Origin: Caldilineaceae bacterium
GTDB taxonomy: Bacteria; Chloroflexota; Anaerolineae; Caldilineales; Caldilineaceae
Direction: 5' to 3'
Assembly: GCA_022821585.1 (NCBI GenBank)
Contig: JAJEDI010000040.1
Span: 1 to 49,806, forward strand
DNA length: 49,806 nucleotides
Below the pieces are notes generated by a model. That model was given only the letters and a program-made list of their open reading frames with translations, was not told the DNA's origin and searched no databases. The position numbers were made by a program, and so were the translations under genes. Positions 8,664 through 18,355 of the stretch are shown one piece after another; the stretch's first letter is position 1, and every line of letters begins with the position of its first letter.

Positions 8664-9461
8664 ATGTTGCAGATAAACAACATTGAGGTTGTCTATAGTG
8701 ATGTGATTCTGGTGCTGCGAGGCATTTCGCTGTCGGTGCCGGAGAAGCGGATCGTCTCGCTGCTGGGCGCGAACGGGGCAGGCAAGTCGACGACGCTGAA
8801 GGCGATCTCGGGTTTACTGCGCACGCAGCAGGGGGAGGTCACGCGCGGGAGTATCGAGTGGAACGGAGAGCGGATCGACGGCAGATCGCCGGACGAGATC
8901 GTTCAGATGGGGATCGTACAGGTGCTGGAGGGGCGGAGGCTTTTCGAGCATCTGACGGTGGAGGAGAATCTACGCACGGGTGCGATCTTCCGGCGGACCA
9001 GCGACGCGGACTTGCGGAGGGATTTGGACGAAGTTTACGGGTATTTCCCGCGTCTGGCGGAGTTTCGCGGGCGCACGGCCGGCTTTCTGTCGGGGGGCGA
9101 ACAGCAGATGGTGGTGATCGGGCGGGCGCTGATGGCGAAGCCGAAGCTGATGCTTATGGACGAGCCGAGCCTGGGTTTGGCACCGCTGCTGGTGCAGTCG
9201 ATTTTCGAGGTGATCCGGCGCATCAACGAGGAGTCGGGTGTTTCGATACTGCTGGTCGAGCAGAATGCGAACGTGGCGCTGCGCTCAGCTTCGCATGCTT
9301 ATGTGATGGAGACGGGGCGTATTGTGCTGGACGGTCCGGCGGAGCAGCTGGCTGAGAATGCGGACATCAAGGAGTTCTACCTGGGAATGACGCAGGTGGG
9401 CGGGCGCAAGAGCTACCGGGACGTGAAGCATTACAAGCGGCGCAAGCGCTGGCTGGGGTGA
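8664..9461 (+). CDS. livF: Branched-chain amino acid-type ABC importer ATPase LivF
   Basis: 265-residue ATPase partner of LivG. Walker A GANGAGKS at 35-42, Q-loop region VQVLEGRRLFEHLTVEENL, a canonical signature LSGGEQQMVVIGRAL, Walker B LMLMDEPSLGLAP and switch His replaced by Gln in VEQNAN, which is normal for LivF. The C-terminus carries a basic extension (SYRDVKHYKRRKRWLG) seen in LivF proteins of ligase-containing clusters. ATG 8664 is chosen because it starts at the family N-terminus; an in-frame GTG at 8625 lies within the stem of the upstream hairpin. Last gene of the cluster; it converges on the flavin oxidoreductase gene. Confidence 0.93.
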   Translation: MLQINNIEVVYSDVILVLRGISLSVPEKRIVSLLGANGAGKSTTLKAISGLLRTQQGEVTRGSIEWNGERIDGRSPDEIVQMGIVQVLEGRRLFEHLTVEENLRTGAIFRRTSDADLRRDLDEVYGYFPRLAEFRGRTAGFLSGGEQQMVVIGRALMAKPKLMLMDEPSLGLAPLLVQSIFEVIRRINEESGVSILLVEQNANVALRSASHAYVMETGRIVLDGPAEQLAENADIKEFYLGMTQVGGRKSYRDVKHYKRRKRWLG

Positions 9462-9468
9462 AACGGCA

Positions 9469-9556
9469 GTAGTCAGTAGTCAGTAGTCAGTAGTTAGTAG
9501 TTAGTAGTCAGTAGTTAGTAGTTAGTGGTCAGTGGTCAGTGGTCAGTGGTTAGTGG
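9469..9556. repeat. Heptanucleotide tandem array (RGTYAGT), 12 units
   Basis: Twelve head-to-tail 7-bp units (AGTCAGT, AGTTAGT, GGTCAGT and GGTTAGT variants) fill the gap between convergent livF and the LLM oxidoreductase gene, and run into the last codons of the latter. Same unit as 4919-4957; shorter traces at 16285-16302, 23512-23552 and 41593-41607. The regular 7-bp period excludes a CRISPR. Confidence 0.9.
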
Positions 9557-10517
9557 GGTGCCAGCCGAGGGCTGGCGCTACTTGATTGGCGACCTGTTCG
9601 AGCATTTTGAGGATTCGTTCGAGGGGTGGGTGGACGGGGTCGAACTGGAGGATGAGGTCGGTGGTGTAGGGGAGGACGCGGTCGGCGGCCAGGCGGGCGG
9701 CTACGTCTTCGGGTGCACCGTAGGCGATGTGGGTGCGCTGGCAGTAGGCTTCGGGGGTGAGACCGGACGGGATGCCTCCCATGGCGTGTTTTTCGATTTG
9801 GCGGAGGGCGTCCTGGCGGTTGGTGCCGAGGTAGATGCCGCGTGAGAGGCCGATGCGGGGCGGCAAGGGGCGCTCGCCCCAGGCCTCGCGGAAGGCGACG
9901 GCTACGGGCTCCTGCTCCTGGCCGGCCGCCTGTTCTTCGCTGCCGACGAAGCGGCTGAGGAGCAGGCCGGCGTCGTTTTGGGCGGCGTATTGGGCGCCGC
10001 GGATGCTGAGGGCGCTGAGCCAAAGGCGGTCGCCAAGGGTGGGGGCGGGCGGCCGCAGGCGCTGATTATCCTCTCCCAGGGTCTCGCCGGCGAGGGCTTT
10101 TTTGAGCGTGATGAGGGCGTCGGTGGTGCGCTGGTGGCGGCTGTCGATGTCGACGCCGAAGGCTTCGAACTCGTCGGCGTCGCTGCCGCTGCCGACGCCA
10201 AGCTCGAGGCGGCCGTTGCTGATTGTGTCGACGACGGCGGCGTCTTCGGCGACGCGGAGGGGGTGTTCAAAGGGCAGGACGATGATGGATGTGCCGAGGC
10301 GCAGGCGCTTTGTGCGCTGGCCGACAGCGGCGAGGAAGGGGAACGGGGAGGGCAGCATGCCGCCCAGATCCTTGAAATGGTGCTGGGCGACCCACACTGC
10401 GTCAAAGCCGAGCCGGTCGGCGGCGTCAAAGATCTCCAGGTTTTCGCGGTAGGCCTGTTCGGCGTCGGCGCGGCCGCGCAGGTGGCTCAGAAAGCCGAGG
10501 CGAAAGGGATTCGGCAT
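9543..10517 (-). CDS. LLM-class (luciferase-like) flavin-dependent oxidoreductase
   Basis: 324-residue TIM-barrel oxidoreductase of the bacterial luciferase-like monooxygenase family, using FMN or F420. Characteristic segments are FDAVWVAQHHF near residue 37, LRLGTSIIVLPFEHPLRVAED near 72, and DTISNGRLELGVGSG near 96. The ATG at 10517 follows GAGGAAA and starts at the family N-terminus (PNPFRLGF); the open frame extends 24 codons upstream without support. The stop and final Thr-Asn-His codons lie in the RGTYAGT repeat array. The dehydratase gene ends 25 bp upstream on the same strand, so the two are probably co-transcribed. Substrate unknown. Confidence 0.88.
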   Translation of the reverse strand: MPNPFRLGFLSHLRGRADAEQAYRENLEIFDAADRLGFDAVWVAQHHFKDLGGMLPSPFPFLAAVGQRTKRLRLGTSIIVLPFEHPLRVAEDAAVVDTISNGRLELGVGSGSDADEFEAFGVDIDSRHQRTTDALITLKKALAGETLGEDNQRLRPPAPTLGDRLWLSALSIRGAQYAAQNDAGLLLSRFVGSEEQAAGQEQEPVAVAFREAWGERPLPPRIGLSRGIYLGTNRQDALRQIEKHAMGGIPSGLTPEAYCQRTHIAYGAPEDVAARLAADRVLPYTTDLILQFDPVHPPLERILKMLEQVANQVAPALGWHPTNH

Positions 10518-10542
10518 AGCGTGTTTCCTCGCAGTTTCCTTG

Positions 10543-11682
10543 CTAATTTCTCTGTTCCAAGACCCGTTGCCAGGTATCTGAATCCACATTGCCGCCGCAG
10601 ATGACGACGGCCACCCGCTGTCCGGCGAAACGCCTTCCCGTCTTCAAGAGGCTGGCCACGGCGACGCCGGCAGCGCCTTCGATGCACTCGCCGGCTTCGC
10701 GGTAGATGAGACGCATGGCGGCGGCGATCTCCGCCTCGGTAACGGTGAGCCAGTGGTCGACATGGTTCTGGCTGAGGTCGAAGGTGACGGCGTGCGGTTC
10801 GATACCGCCGGCGCTGCCGTCGGAGAGGGTGGGCAGGCTTGCGGTCTCGACGATGCGGCCGGCGCGCACGGAGGCGAGCATGACGGCGGAGTTTTCGGGC
10901 TGGCAGCCGATCGTCTGTACGGCGGGGCTGGAATCTTTGAGATAACCTGCTATGCCGCCTATCAGGCCGCCGCCGCCGACGGTGACGAAGACGGCGTCCA
11001 GTTGCGGCTGCCGGCGCAGGAGCTCGACGGCGATGGTGCCCTGGCCGGCGATGATGTGCGGGTCGTTGTAGGGGGAGATGAAGGGCTGGCGGCGTTGCAG
11101 GGCGGCTTGGCGGGCGCTGGTCTCGGCGTTGAGAACGTCGCCGGGTACGCGGCAGAGCGCGACCGGAAAGGCTGCAAGCTTCTCTACTTTGCGGGGAGAA
11201 GCCCCTTCCGGGAGATAGATGGTGGCGGCGACATCGAGTTGGGCGGCGGCGCGGGCTACGGCGAGGGCGTGGTTGCCGGAGGAGGCGGTGACGACGCCGC
11301 GGGCGCGTTCCTCTGTCGAGAGGTTGAGGAGAATATTGGTTGCGCCGCGCAGTTTGAAGGAGCCGGTGTGCTGGCGGTTCTCCAGCTTGAGGTAGACCTG
11401 GGCGCCGGTGCGTTCAGACAGGGCGGGGGACGGGAGGAGCGGTGTTTCGACGACGTGGGGGCGGATGCGCGAAGCGGCCAGCCGGATGCGGCGGGGGAGG
11501 TCGGCGAGGGAGGGGGACAGGCCGGTGGGATGGCGCCCTCCATTTTCCGATCCCCCCAAAAGGGAAGCGCCATCTATCTGCTGGCGACCGGGCGACGCAG
11601 CCATCTCGTACTGGATCCTTGCCTGTTTCAGGAGCTCGTGCTCTGTTGGTGTGCTACAATGAAGAACTGTGTGTCTTCCCAT
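10543..11682 (-). CDS. PLP-dependent threonine/serine dehydratase-like enzyme
   Basis: Fold-type II PLP enzyme. The PLP lysine is in SFKLRGA, the substrate loop is TASSGNHA, the phosphate-binding glycine loop is VGGGGLIGG, and CGGNVD sits near the C-terminus, a pattern shared by catabolic threonine ammonia-lyases and serine racemases; no C-terminal ACT regulatory domain is present. Conserved similarity begins at about ADLPRRIRLAASRI. The start is uncertain: ATG 11682 and ATG 11604 both have AAGGA-like sites about 11-12 nt upstream. The frame is open to 11829, but that part translates a palindromic repeat and is rejected. Probably in one transcript with the LLM oxidoreductase. Confidence 0.85.
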   Translation of the reverse strand: MGRHTVLHCSTPTEHELLKQARIQYEMAASPGRQQIDGASLLGGSENGGRHPTGLSPSLADLPRRIRLAASRIRPHVVETPLLPSPALSERTGAQVYLKLENRQHTGSFKLRGATNILLNLSTEERARGVVTASSGNHALAVARAAAQLDVAATIYLPEGASPRKVEKLAAFPVALCRVPGDVLNAETSARQAALQRRQPFISPYNDPHIIAGQGTIAVELLRRQPQLDAVFVTVGGGGLIGGIAGYLKDSSPAVQTIGCQPENSAVMLASVRAGRIVETASLPTLSDGSAGGIEPHAVTFDLSQNHVDHWLTVTEAEIAAAMRLIYREAGECIEGAAGVAVASLLKTGRRFAGQRVAVVICGGNVDSDTWQRVLEQRN

Positions 11683-11743
11683 TATTTTAACATATCCTTT
11701 CGCACCGGCAGGCCGGGGAGACAGTGTTGTGTGCAGTGAGAAA

Positions 11744-11862
11744 GGGTACACACGAGGGCACCCACAAGGGGTGCCCCTACGGGTTGGCGCATTTTGGGGC
11801 CGCGGGTGTGGGTACACACGTGGGCACACGCAAGGGTACCCACAAGGGGTGCCCCTACAGGG
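11744..11862. repeat. Two tandem copies of a 25-bp hairpin repeat
   Basis: Copies at 11756-11780 and 11834-11858, each preceded by GGGTACACACG, so a unit of about 70-78 bp is duplicated. Stem arms are GGGCACCC / GGGTGCCC around an ACAAG loop, then CTAC. In the second copy the left arm is GGGTACCC, leaving one wobble pair. Located between divergent genes; other copies at 15996-16020 and 28371-28395. Confidence 0.85.
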
Positions 11863-11897
11863 GCTTTGGGTAGGAGAACCGGAGACGGATTTTCATC

Positions 11898-12692
11898 ATG
11901 CGTATTGCGATAATTTCGGACATTCACGGTAACTGTGTGGCGCTGGACGCGGTGCTTGCGGATATTGCGTCTGAGGATCAGGAAGCTGTTGACGGGTATT
12001 GGATACTGGGTGATCTGGCGGCGGCGGGCGCGCAGCCGCTGGAGGTGATGGAGCGGGTGCTGGGGCTGGATAACGCGCGAATCGTGCGGGGCAATTCGGA
12101 GCGGTATTTGACCACGGGAGAGAGGCCGCTGGCGACGCCGGTGGAGGAGGTGACGGATCTTGCGTTGCTGCGCGCCTGTATCGGGATCCTGGAGTCGTTT
12201 TCGTGGACGGCGGGGGCGATGGCTGCCGGGGGCCATGTACCCTTTATGCTGGGGCTGCCGCTGGAGGAGAGGGTTACGCTGCCGGACGGCAGCCGCGTTT
12301 TGCTGGTGCATGCGTCGCCGGGGAGAGATGACGGGAGCGGTTTCGTGCCCTGGTACAGCGACGCGGAGATGAGCGAGCGGCTGGAGGGCTGCGGCGCGGA
12401 CCTTGTGTGTGTAGGGCATACGCACTGGCCGCAGAATTTCCATCTGAACGGAGCGCACGTGGTCAACCCGGGCAGCGTGGGCAACCCGATGATCCCCAGT
12501 TTGCGAGCGACTTACGCGGTGCTGGAGGCGGACGAGAGCGGATACAGGGTGGAACACAGGGCGGTTGAGTACGACAGGAAGCAGGCTGAGGAGAAGGCGT
12601 GGGCGGTGCAGCATCCGCAGGCGGAGTTTATCAGCAGCTTTCTGCGGGGGGACCGTGTGCGTTCGTGGGGTGAACCGGAGGTCCTGAAATGA
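11898..12692 (+). CDS. Calcineurin-like metallophosphoesterase
   Basis: 264-residue protein with all signatures of the YfcE/MJ0936-type phosphoesterase fold: SDIHGN (metal ligands Asp8, His10), GDLAAAG near residue 35, RGNSER near 60, LLVHASPG near 136, and GHTHWPQ with NPGSVGNP near 174-197. Two divalent metals are expected at the active site. Substrates in the family range from cyclic nucleotides to phosphoproteins, so specificity is open. The ATG has only a distant GGAG. Its stop overlaps the next ATG (ATGA), so the methyltransferase is translationally coupled. It lies downstream of the duplicated hairpin repeats. Confidence 0.9.
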   Translation: MRIAIISDIHGNCVALDAVLADIASEDQEAVDGYWILGDLAAAGAQPLEVMERVLGLDNARIVRGNSERYLTTGERPLATPVEEVTDLALLRACIGILESFSWTAGAMAAGGHVPFMLGLPLEERVTLPDGSRVLLVHASPGRDDGSGFVPWYSDAEMSERLEGCGADLVCVGHTHWPQNFHLNGAHVVNPGSVGNPMIPSLRATYAVLEADESGYRVEHRAVEYDRKQAEEKAWAVQHPQAEFISSFLRGDRVRSWGEPEVLK

Positions 12693-13507
12693 GCGGGCAG
12701 CCCAGCCAGTTTGGCTTCGAGTACTCAAGTGTCTTTCAGGACGAAAGCGTGGTGCGGGCCTACCGGTTCCGGCCACAGTATCCGGCGGCCACGTTTGAAC
12801 TGCTGGTTGAACTGTTGCCGGCGGGTTGCAGGCCGCGGGCGGTGCTGGATGCGGGTTGCGGGACCGGATTTGTGGCGCGGCCGCTGGCGCGGCTGGTGGA
12901 CCGGGTGGATGCGGTGGACTTCTCGGCGGCGGCAATCCGGGAGGGCAGACGGTTGCCGGGCGGAGATCATGCGGGGCTGCGCTGGATTGAAGGGCCAATC
13001 GAATCGGCGGCTGTGGACCCGCCCTACTGTCTGATCACGGCGGGGGCGAGTTTGCACTGGTTCAAGTGGGACACGGCTTTCCCGCGTTTCGCGCGGCTGC
13101 TGACGGCGGACGGGCTGTTCGTGGCGGTGGGGATGGAGCATGAGAGGCCGGCGTGGATGCGAGAGGAGCTGGGCCCGGTGCTGGCGCGTTATTCGATGAA
13201 CAAGGCGTTTGCGCCTTACAGCGCGGCGGGGATCCTGTCTGATTTGGAGGAGCAGGGACTTTTCCGGCTGATGGGCAGCGCGCAGACCGAAATGATCGAG
13301 TGGCGGCAGCCTATCGGCGAGTGGGTGGAGAGCATCCATGCGCGCAACGGCTTTTCGCGGGACCGGATGGACCCAAGGGAGGCGGCAGAGGCTGACGCGC
13401 TATTTGCTGAGTTGGCGGCGCGTCATGCGGATGGTGGGGACGGTATGATCACGCATCGTTACGCCGGCCGGCTGTTGTGGGGGCGTCCGCTGCAGCCGAA
13501 CGGATAG
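12689..13507 (+). CDS. Class I SAM-dependent methyltransferase
   Basis: 272-residue methyltransferase with the Rossmann-like SAM motif I VLDAGCGTGFVARPLA near residue 53, the post-I acidic strand VDAVDFSAAAIREGR, and a motif IV region CLITAGASLHWFKWD. The HWF pattern resembles the UbiE/BioC-like Methyltransf_11 group, including trans-aconitate methyltransferase-like proteins. The N-terminus YSSVFQDESVVRAYRFRPQYP is also common in that group. It overlaps the phosphoesterase by 4 bp and converges on the HerA operon 12 bp away. Substrate unknown. Confidence 0.85.
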   Translation: MSGQPSQFGFEYSSVFQDESVVRAYRFRPQYPAATFELLVELLPAGCRPRAVLDAGCGTGFVARPLARLVDRVDAVDFSAAAIREGRRLPGGDHAGLRWIEGPIESAAVDPPYCLITAGASLHWFKWDTAFPRFARLLTADGLFVAVGMEHERPAWMREELGPVLARYSMNKAFAPYSAAGILSDLEEQGLFRLMGSAQTEMIEWRQPIGEWVESIHARNGFSRDRMDPREAAEADALFAELAARHADGGDGMITHRYAGRLLWGRPLQPNG

Positions 13508-13519
13508 ACTGGGGCAGGT

Positions 13520-15211
<1,692 letters not shown>

Positions 15212-15274
15212 TCACTACTCCCTGGCGATAAAACTGAAAGCCTGGAATTTGATACCAAGCATTGCGGGTGCGGC

Positions 15275-15910
15275 TTATCCGGCGGGCTGCACGATGGATT
15301 TCCAGGCGACATTGTTACGCATGACCTGGAGGATGGCCTTCTCCTCGGGGAAGAGGGCGTCCAAGCGGTCGATGATCTGGAGGAGGAGGGCAGGGACGAG
15401 CGGACTGTTGTGGGCGAGGAGGGTAGCCGCGTAGCGCAGAGCGGGGCGGCCGTTGCGGTCGCGGTGGAACTGCCGGACCTCCTCGTCAGTCAGGCGGCGA
15501 ACGGTGGCGCCGACCTCGGTGGACGGCCGCGGGGTCCCCTGCTGGGGGCCTGTTTCGTCATGCCAGCCCAAGGCCAGCAGACCGACCAGCATGGCGGTCT
15601 CGTCGATCAGGTCGGGGCTGAACACGGCCTGTTCGGAGTGGGAGGTGAGCCTAGGTCCCAGGTTGGTGAAGTTCGGATTGACGAGTATTGAGTTGTAGAC
15701 GACGCCGATGAGGCATGGCGCGCCGGTCGTGGTGTCCTGCTCAGTGGCTGGAGACGTTGCAGGGAAGGGGGGCAGAGAAATGGCAACGAAGGAACCGAAG
15801 GCGTAGGCGTCGGGCGGGGGCCGCTGTTCCTGGTCCATGGGGCCGAAGAGCTGGCAGACGTAGTCGATATGCGAATTGGAGTTGGCGATCACGCCGATCT
15901 GGTGTGTCAT
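15275..15910 (-). CDS. Unrecognised protein upstream of the HerA-like ATPase
   Basis: 211 residues, no family recognised with certainty. The N-terminal half alternates strands (HQIGVIANSNSHIDYVCQLF, then FGSFVAISLP and LIGVVYNSILVNPNF), a pattern that recalls the HAS-barrel of HerA proteins; this is inference. The second half is helical, with a charged patch EEVRQFHRDRNGRPALRYA and a C-terminal helical stretch. No catalytic motif for a nuclease is seen. The ATG has no ribosome site; TTGCCA-N17-TTCAAT lies just before it, so the transcript may be almost leaderless. Its position right before HerA suggests a partner or regulatory subunit. Confidence 0.7.
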   Translation of the reverse strand: MTHQIGVIANSNSHIDYVCQLFGPMDQEQRPPPDAYAFGSFVAISLPPFPATSPATEQDTTTGAPCLIGVVYNSILVNPNFTNLGPRLTSHSEQAVFSPDLIDETAMLVGLLALGWHDETGPQQGTPRPSTEVGATVRRLTDEEVRQFHRDRNGRPALRYAATLLAHNSPLVPALLLQIIDRLDALFPEEKAILQVMRNNVAWKSIVQPAG

Positions 15911-15995
15911 GCGTATATTGAATCAGAATGTTTGTTCGGTGGCAAATCGGAGGGAGGATGGGATGCGTGTCAGCGGTGGCTGAAGTGGAACGGCA

Positions 15996-16020
15996 GGGCA
16001 CCCACAAGGGGTGCCCCTAC
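15996..16020. repeat. 25-bp hairpin repeat copy
   Basis: Arms GGGCACCC / GGGTGCCC, loop ACAAG, trailing CTAC; identical to the copy at 11756-11780. It sits just before the long composite element at 16051. Confidence 0.85.
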
Positions 16021-16050
16021 GGGGATTGGGGGGACGCGGGTTGGGGGAAT

Positions 16051-16400
16051 TCTTTCGACTGGGCACTTGTTACGAGTATCGACACCAGGTCGGCGTGGCA
16101 TGTTGTAGGACCGGGGGCGTTGCGGGGGCTCCGCCCCCGCACAAGGGAGGGCCGAATAGGCCCGACCGCCCAGAAATGCAGTCTTTAGTTTTGAGTTTTC
16201 AGTTTTTAGTGAACTGCTTTGTACGTGGTGGTCAGATGGAGGGCTGTGGTCAGAGGTTAGAGACGGCAAGGGGGCGAACTGCATTGGTTAGTGGTTAGTG
16301 GTGAGATACGGCGCTACCTCTGACTCAGAGTTGATCACGAGATGGCTGCGGCTCCGTTGCTACCCGAGGTATGGGAAGGAGCGCCCACCATTTTGGGATG
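16051..16400. repeat. Composite dispersed repeat, copy 1
   Basis: About 350 bp, near-identical over its first ~200 bp to 41391-41700. In order it holds TCTTTCGACTGGGCAC, a GCGGGGGC-TCC-GCCCCCGC hairpin near 16120-16142, a GGGCC-GAATA-GGCCC hairpin, a TTTAGTTTTGAGTTTTCAGT tract, AGTGAACTGCTTTGTACGTG, RGTTAGT units and CCATTTTGGGATG at the end. No open frame is shared between copies, and no transposase or terminal inverted repeat is seen. It fills the 15911-16433 gap, which contains no gene. Confidence 0.85.
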
Positions 16401-16433
16401 CACACTTTGGAGGGGAAGGCGGGGTGGCTGGCG

Positions 16434-17330
16434 TTAGCGACCGCCCATGCCGGAGAGGGTGATGCCTTCGACAAAGCGTTTTTGGGCGAAGACGTAGACG
16501 AGGAGGACGGGCAGCAGGGCGATGACGGAGCCGGCCATGAGGAGGTGCCAGTCGGTGTTGTACTGGCCCCTGAAGGTGGCGAGGCCGACGGGAATCGTGC
16601 GGGTGGCGTGGGAGTTGGAGACGACGAGCGGCCAGAGGAAGTCGTTCCAGGAGCCGAGGAATACGAAGATGGTGAGTGCGGCGAGGACGGGCCCGCTCAA
16701 GGGCATGATCACCCGGGCCCAGATGCGGAAAGAGGAGGCGCCGTCCATACGTGCGGCCTCGTCGAGCTCGACGGGGATGCCGCGGAAGTACTGACGGAGC
16801 AGAAAGACGGCGAAGACGGAGAAGGCGGTGGGGACGATGAGGGCGTAGAAGGTGTCGAACCAGCGCAGATAGCGGACGAGGATGAAATTGGGGATCATGG
16901 TCACGTGGAACGGGATCATCAGCGTCGCCAGGTAGACGAGGAAGAGGGCTTCGCGGCCGCGGAAGCGGAGGCGGGCGAAGGCGAAGGCGGCCAGCGAAGA
17001 GGTGAGGATCTGAAGGGAGGTCACACTCACGGCCACGAAGAGACTGTTGAGATAGAAGCGCCCGAAAGGCATCGCCTGCACCGTGTCCAGGTAGTTGCGC
17101 CAGACGACGGGGTTGGGAACAAGGGAGGGGGGGTAGGTGAAGATCTGCGGGGGCGACTTGAGCGAGGTGGCGAGCATCCAGCCGAAGGGGAGCAGCATGG
17201 CGACGCTGCCCAGGATCAGGGCGACGTGAAGCGCCAGGTGCCCCACCTTGAAGGGCGGGCGCGGCGCGGCTCCGGGGCGTATCGCGGCAGGCGTCGTCGT
17301 AGTGGGCGGGGTCGTGGTGGTGGTTGTCAC
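16434..17330 (-). CDS. Sugar ABC importer permease, MalG-type
   Basis: 298-residue inner-membrane permease of the carbohydrate uptake (CUT1) family. Six hydrophobic segments are visible; the ATPase-contact EAA loop is ELDEAARMDGASSFRIWARV, and the C-terminal KRFVEGITLSGMGG is a MalG-type ending. A Thr-rich N-terminal stretch (VTTTTTTPPTTTT) precedes the first membrane segment. The start is GTG 17330, overlapping the stop of the partner permease by 4 bp (GTGA); the frame is open to 17867, but that part is a shadow of the partner gene. No ATPase gene accompanies the cluster, so a shared MsmX/MalK-like ATPase encoded elsewhere is expected. Confidence 0.92.
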   Translation of the reverse strand: MTTTTTTPPTTTTPAAIRPGAAPRPPFKVGHLALHVALILGSVAMLLPFGWMLATSLKSPPQIFTYPPSLVPNPVVWRNYLDTVQAMPFGRFYLNSLFVAVSVTSLQILTSSLAAFAFARLRFRGREALFLVYLATLMIPFHVTMIPNFILVRYLRWFDTFYALIVPTAFSVFAVFLLRQYFRGIPVELDEAARMDGASSFRIWARVIMPLSGPVLAALTIFVFLGSWNDFLWPLVVSNSHATRTIPVGLATFRGQYNTDWHLLMAGSVIALLPVLLVYVFAQKRFVEGITLSGMGGR

Positions 17331-18280
17331 GATTCCCCGCCGGCTTCGTAGTGCACCCAGCGTCGTTGCAGGCGCGTCTGCACGAGGGTGAAGATGAAGA
17401 TGAAGATAAAGAGCACCCAGGCGACGGCGGCGCCTCTGCCCATGCGTTGGAATTCGAAGGCCATCTGGTAGATGTAGTAGACGATCGTGAGCGTGGCATT
17501 GGCCGGGCCGCCCTGGGTCATGACGAAAGCTTCGCTGAAAAGCTGGAAGGCACCGATCATCTGGATGACCATAAGGAAGAAGGTGGTGGGACTGACCATG
17601 GGAAAGGTTACGGAGCGGAAGCGCTGCCAGGCGCTGGCGCCGTCGACTTTGGCGGCATCGTACAGTTCGGTCGGTACGCCCTGCAGGGCAGCCAGGTAGA
17701 TCACCATGGTAAAGCCGGTGTTTTTCCACAGGGTCAGGATAACGACGGCCGGTTTGGCCCAATCCGGATCGTTGAGCCAGTCCGGCGGGCGGATAGGGAT
17801 GCCGGTCTCCGCCCCAAATTCCCAGATAGCCGCAGCCAGAATGCCGAAATCGCGGTTGAAGAACCACTGAAAGACAAGGGCAGCGGCAACGATCGTCGTT
17901 ACTACCGGCATGAAATAGATCAGGCGGTAGACTTCAAGCCCGCGCAAGCCCTGGTTCAGCGCAACCGCGAGCAGCAGGCCAAAGGCAAGCTGAAGGGGGA
18001 CGATGGTGACGATGAAATAGAAGGTGTTGACAAGGACTTTGCGAAAGACCATGTCGCTGGAGAGGAGTTGGGTGTAGTTCTTGAAGCCAACGAATTCCGG
18101 CGGGGAGAGCAGAGACCATTCAAAAAGGCTGAGGGCCAGGGATGCGACGACAGGGACCGCCACGAAGATCAGGAAGCCGGCGAAACTGGGCAGCAGGAAG
18201 AGGTAAGCTTCCCACTGCTGGTCCGGCTGATAGCGCCGCCAACGAGGCAGGGAGCTCTGGGAGGATGTGGACGCGGTCAT
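17327..18280 (-). CDS. Sugar ABC importer permease, MalF-type
   Basis: 317-residue CUT1-family permease. It opens with a charged N-terminus, then YLFLLPSFAGFLIFVAVPVV as first membrane segment, and shows the MalF-type loop SLFEWSLLSPPEFVGFKNY. The EAA loop is LYDAAKVDGASAWQRFRSV, followed by TFPMVSPTTFF. Six membrane segments are estimated. ATG 18280 is chosen over the upstream ATG at 18349 because the latter would translate the hairpin at 18301-18340. It forms the channel with the MalG-type permease, whose start overlaps its stop. Confidence 0.92.
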   Translation of the reverse strand: MTASTSSQSSLPRWRRYQPDQQWEAYLFLLPSFAGFLIFVAVPVVASLALSLFEWSLLSPPEFVGFKNYTQLLSSDMVFRKVLVNTFYFIVTIVPLQLAFGLLLAVALNQGLRGLEVYRLIYFMPVVTTIVAAALVFQWFFNRDFGILAAAIWEFGAETGIPIRPPDWLNDPDWAKPAVVILTLWKNTGFTMVIYLAALQGVPTELYDAAKVDGASAWQRFRSVTFPMVSPTTFFLMVIQMIGAFQLFSEAFVMTQGGPANATLTIVYYIYQMAFEFQRMGRGAAVAWVLFIFIFIFTLVQTRLQRRWVHYEAGGES

Positions 18281-18300
18281 GGCGTCACTTGCACAAGGCA

Positions 18301-18340
18301 GGCAGCCAGTAGCCGGTCTCGTAACTGGCTGCTGGCTGCC
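18301..18340 (-). promoter_or_regulatory. Intercistronic hairpin after the sugar-binding-protein gene
   Basis: Arms of 17 nt at 18301-18317 and 18324-18340 pair at 15 of 17 positions around a 6-nt loop, 16 nt after the binding-protein stop and 20 nt before the permease start. No T-run follows. Likely stabilises the upstream mRNA or limits read-through, as in the livK-livF gap. Confidence 0.75.
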
Positions 18341-18355
18341 GGTCAACAATTGAGC

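Noticed and set aside
9469..9556. CRISPR array
   Set aside because: Units are 7 bp with no spacers.
11683..11829. N-terminal extension of the dehydratase
   Set aside because: It translates the palindromic repeats into Pro/Arg-rich sequence with no family similarity.
16051..16400. Insertion sequence
   Set aside because: No transposase frame, no terminal inverted repeats and no target duplication visible, so it is listed only as a repeat.
17331..17867. N-terminal extension of the MalG-type permease
   Set aside because: It is the out-of-frame shadow of the MalF-type permease; the GTGA overlap at 17327-17330 gives a better start.
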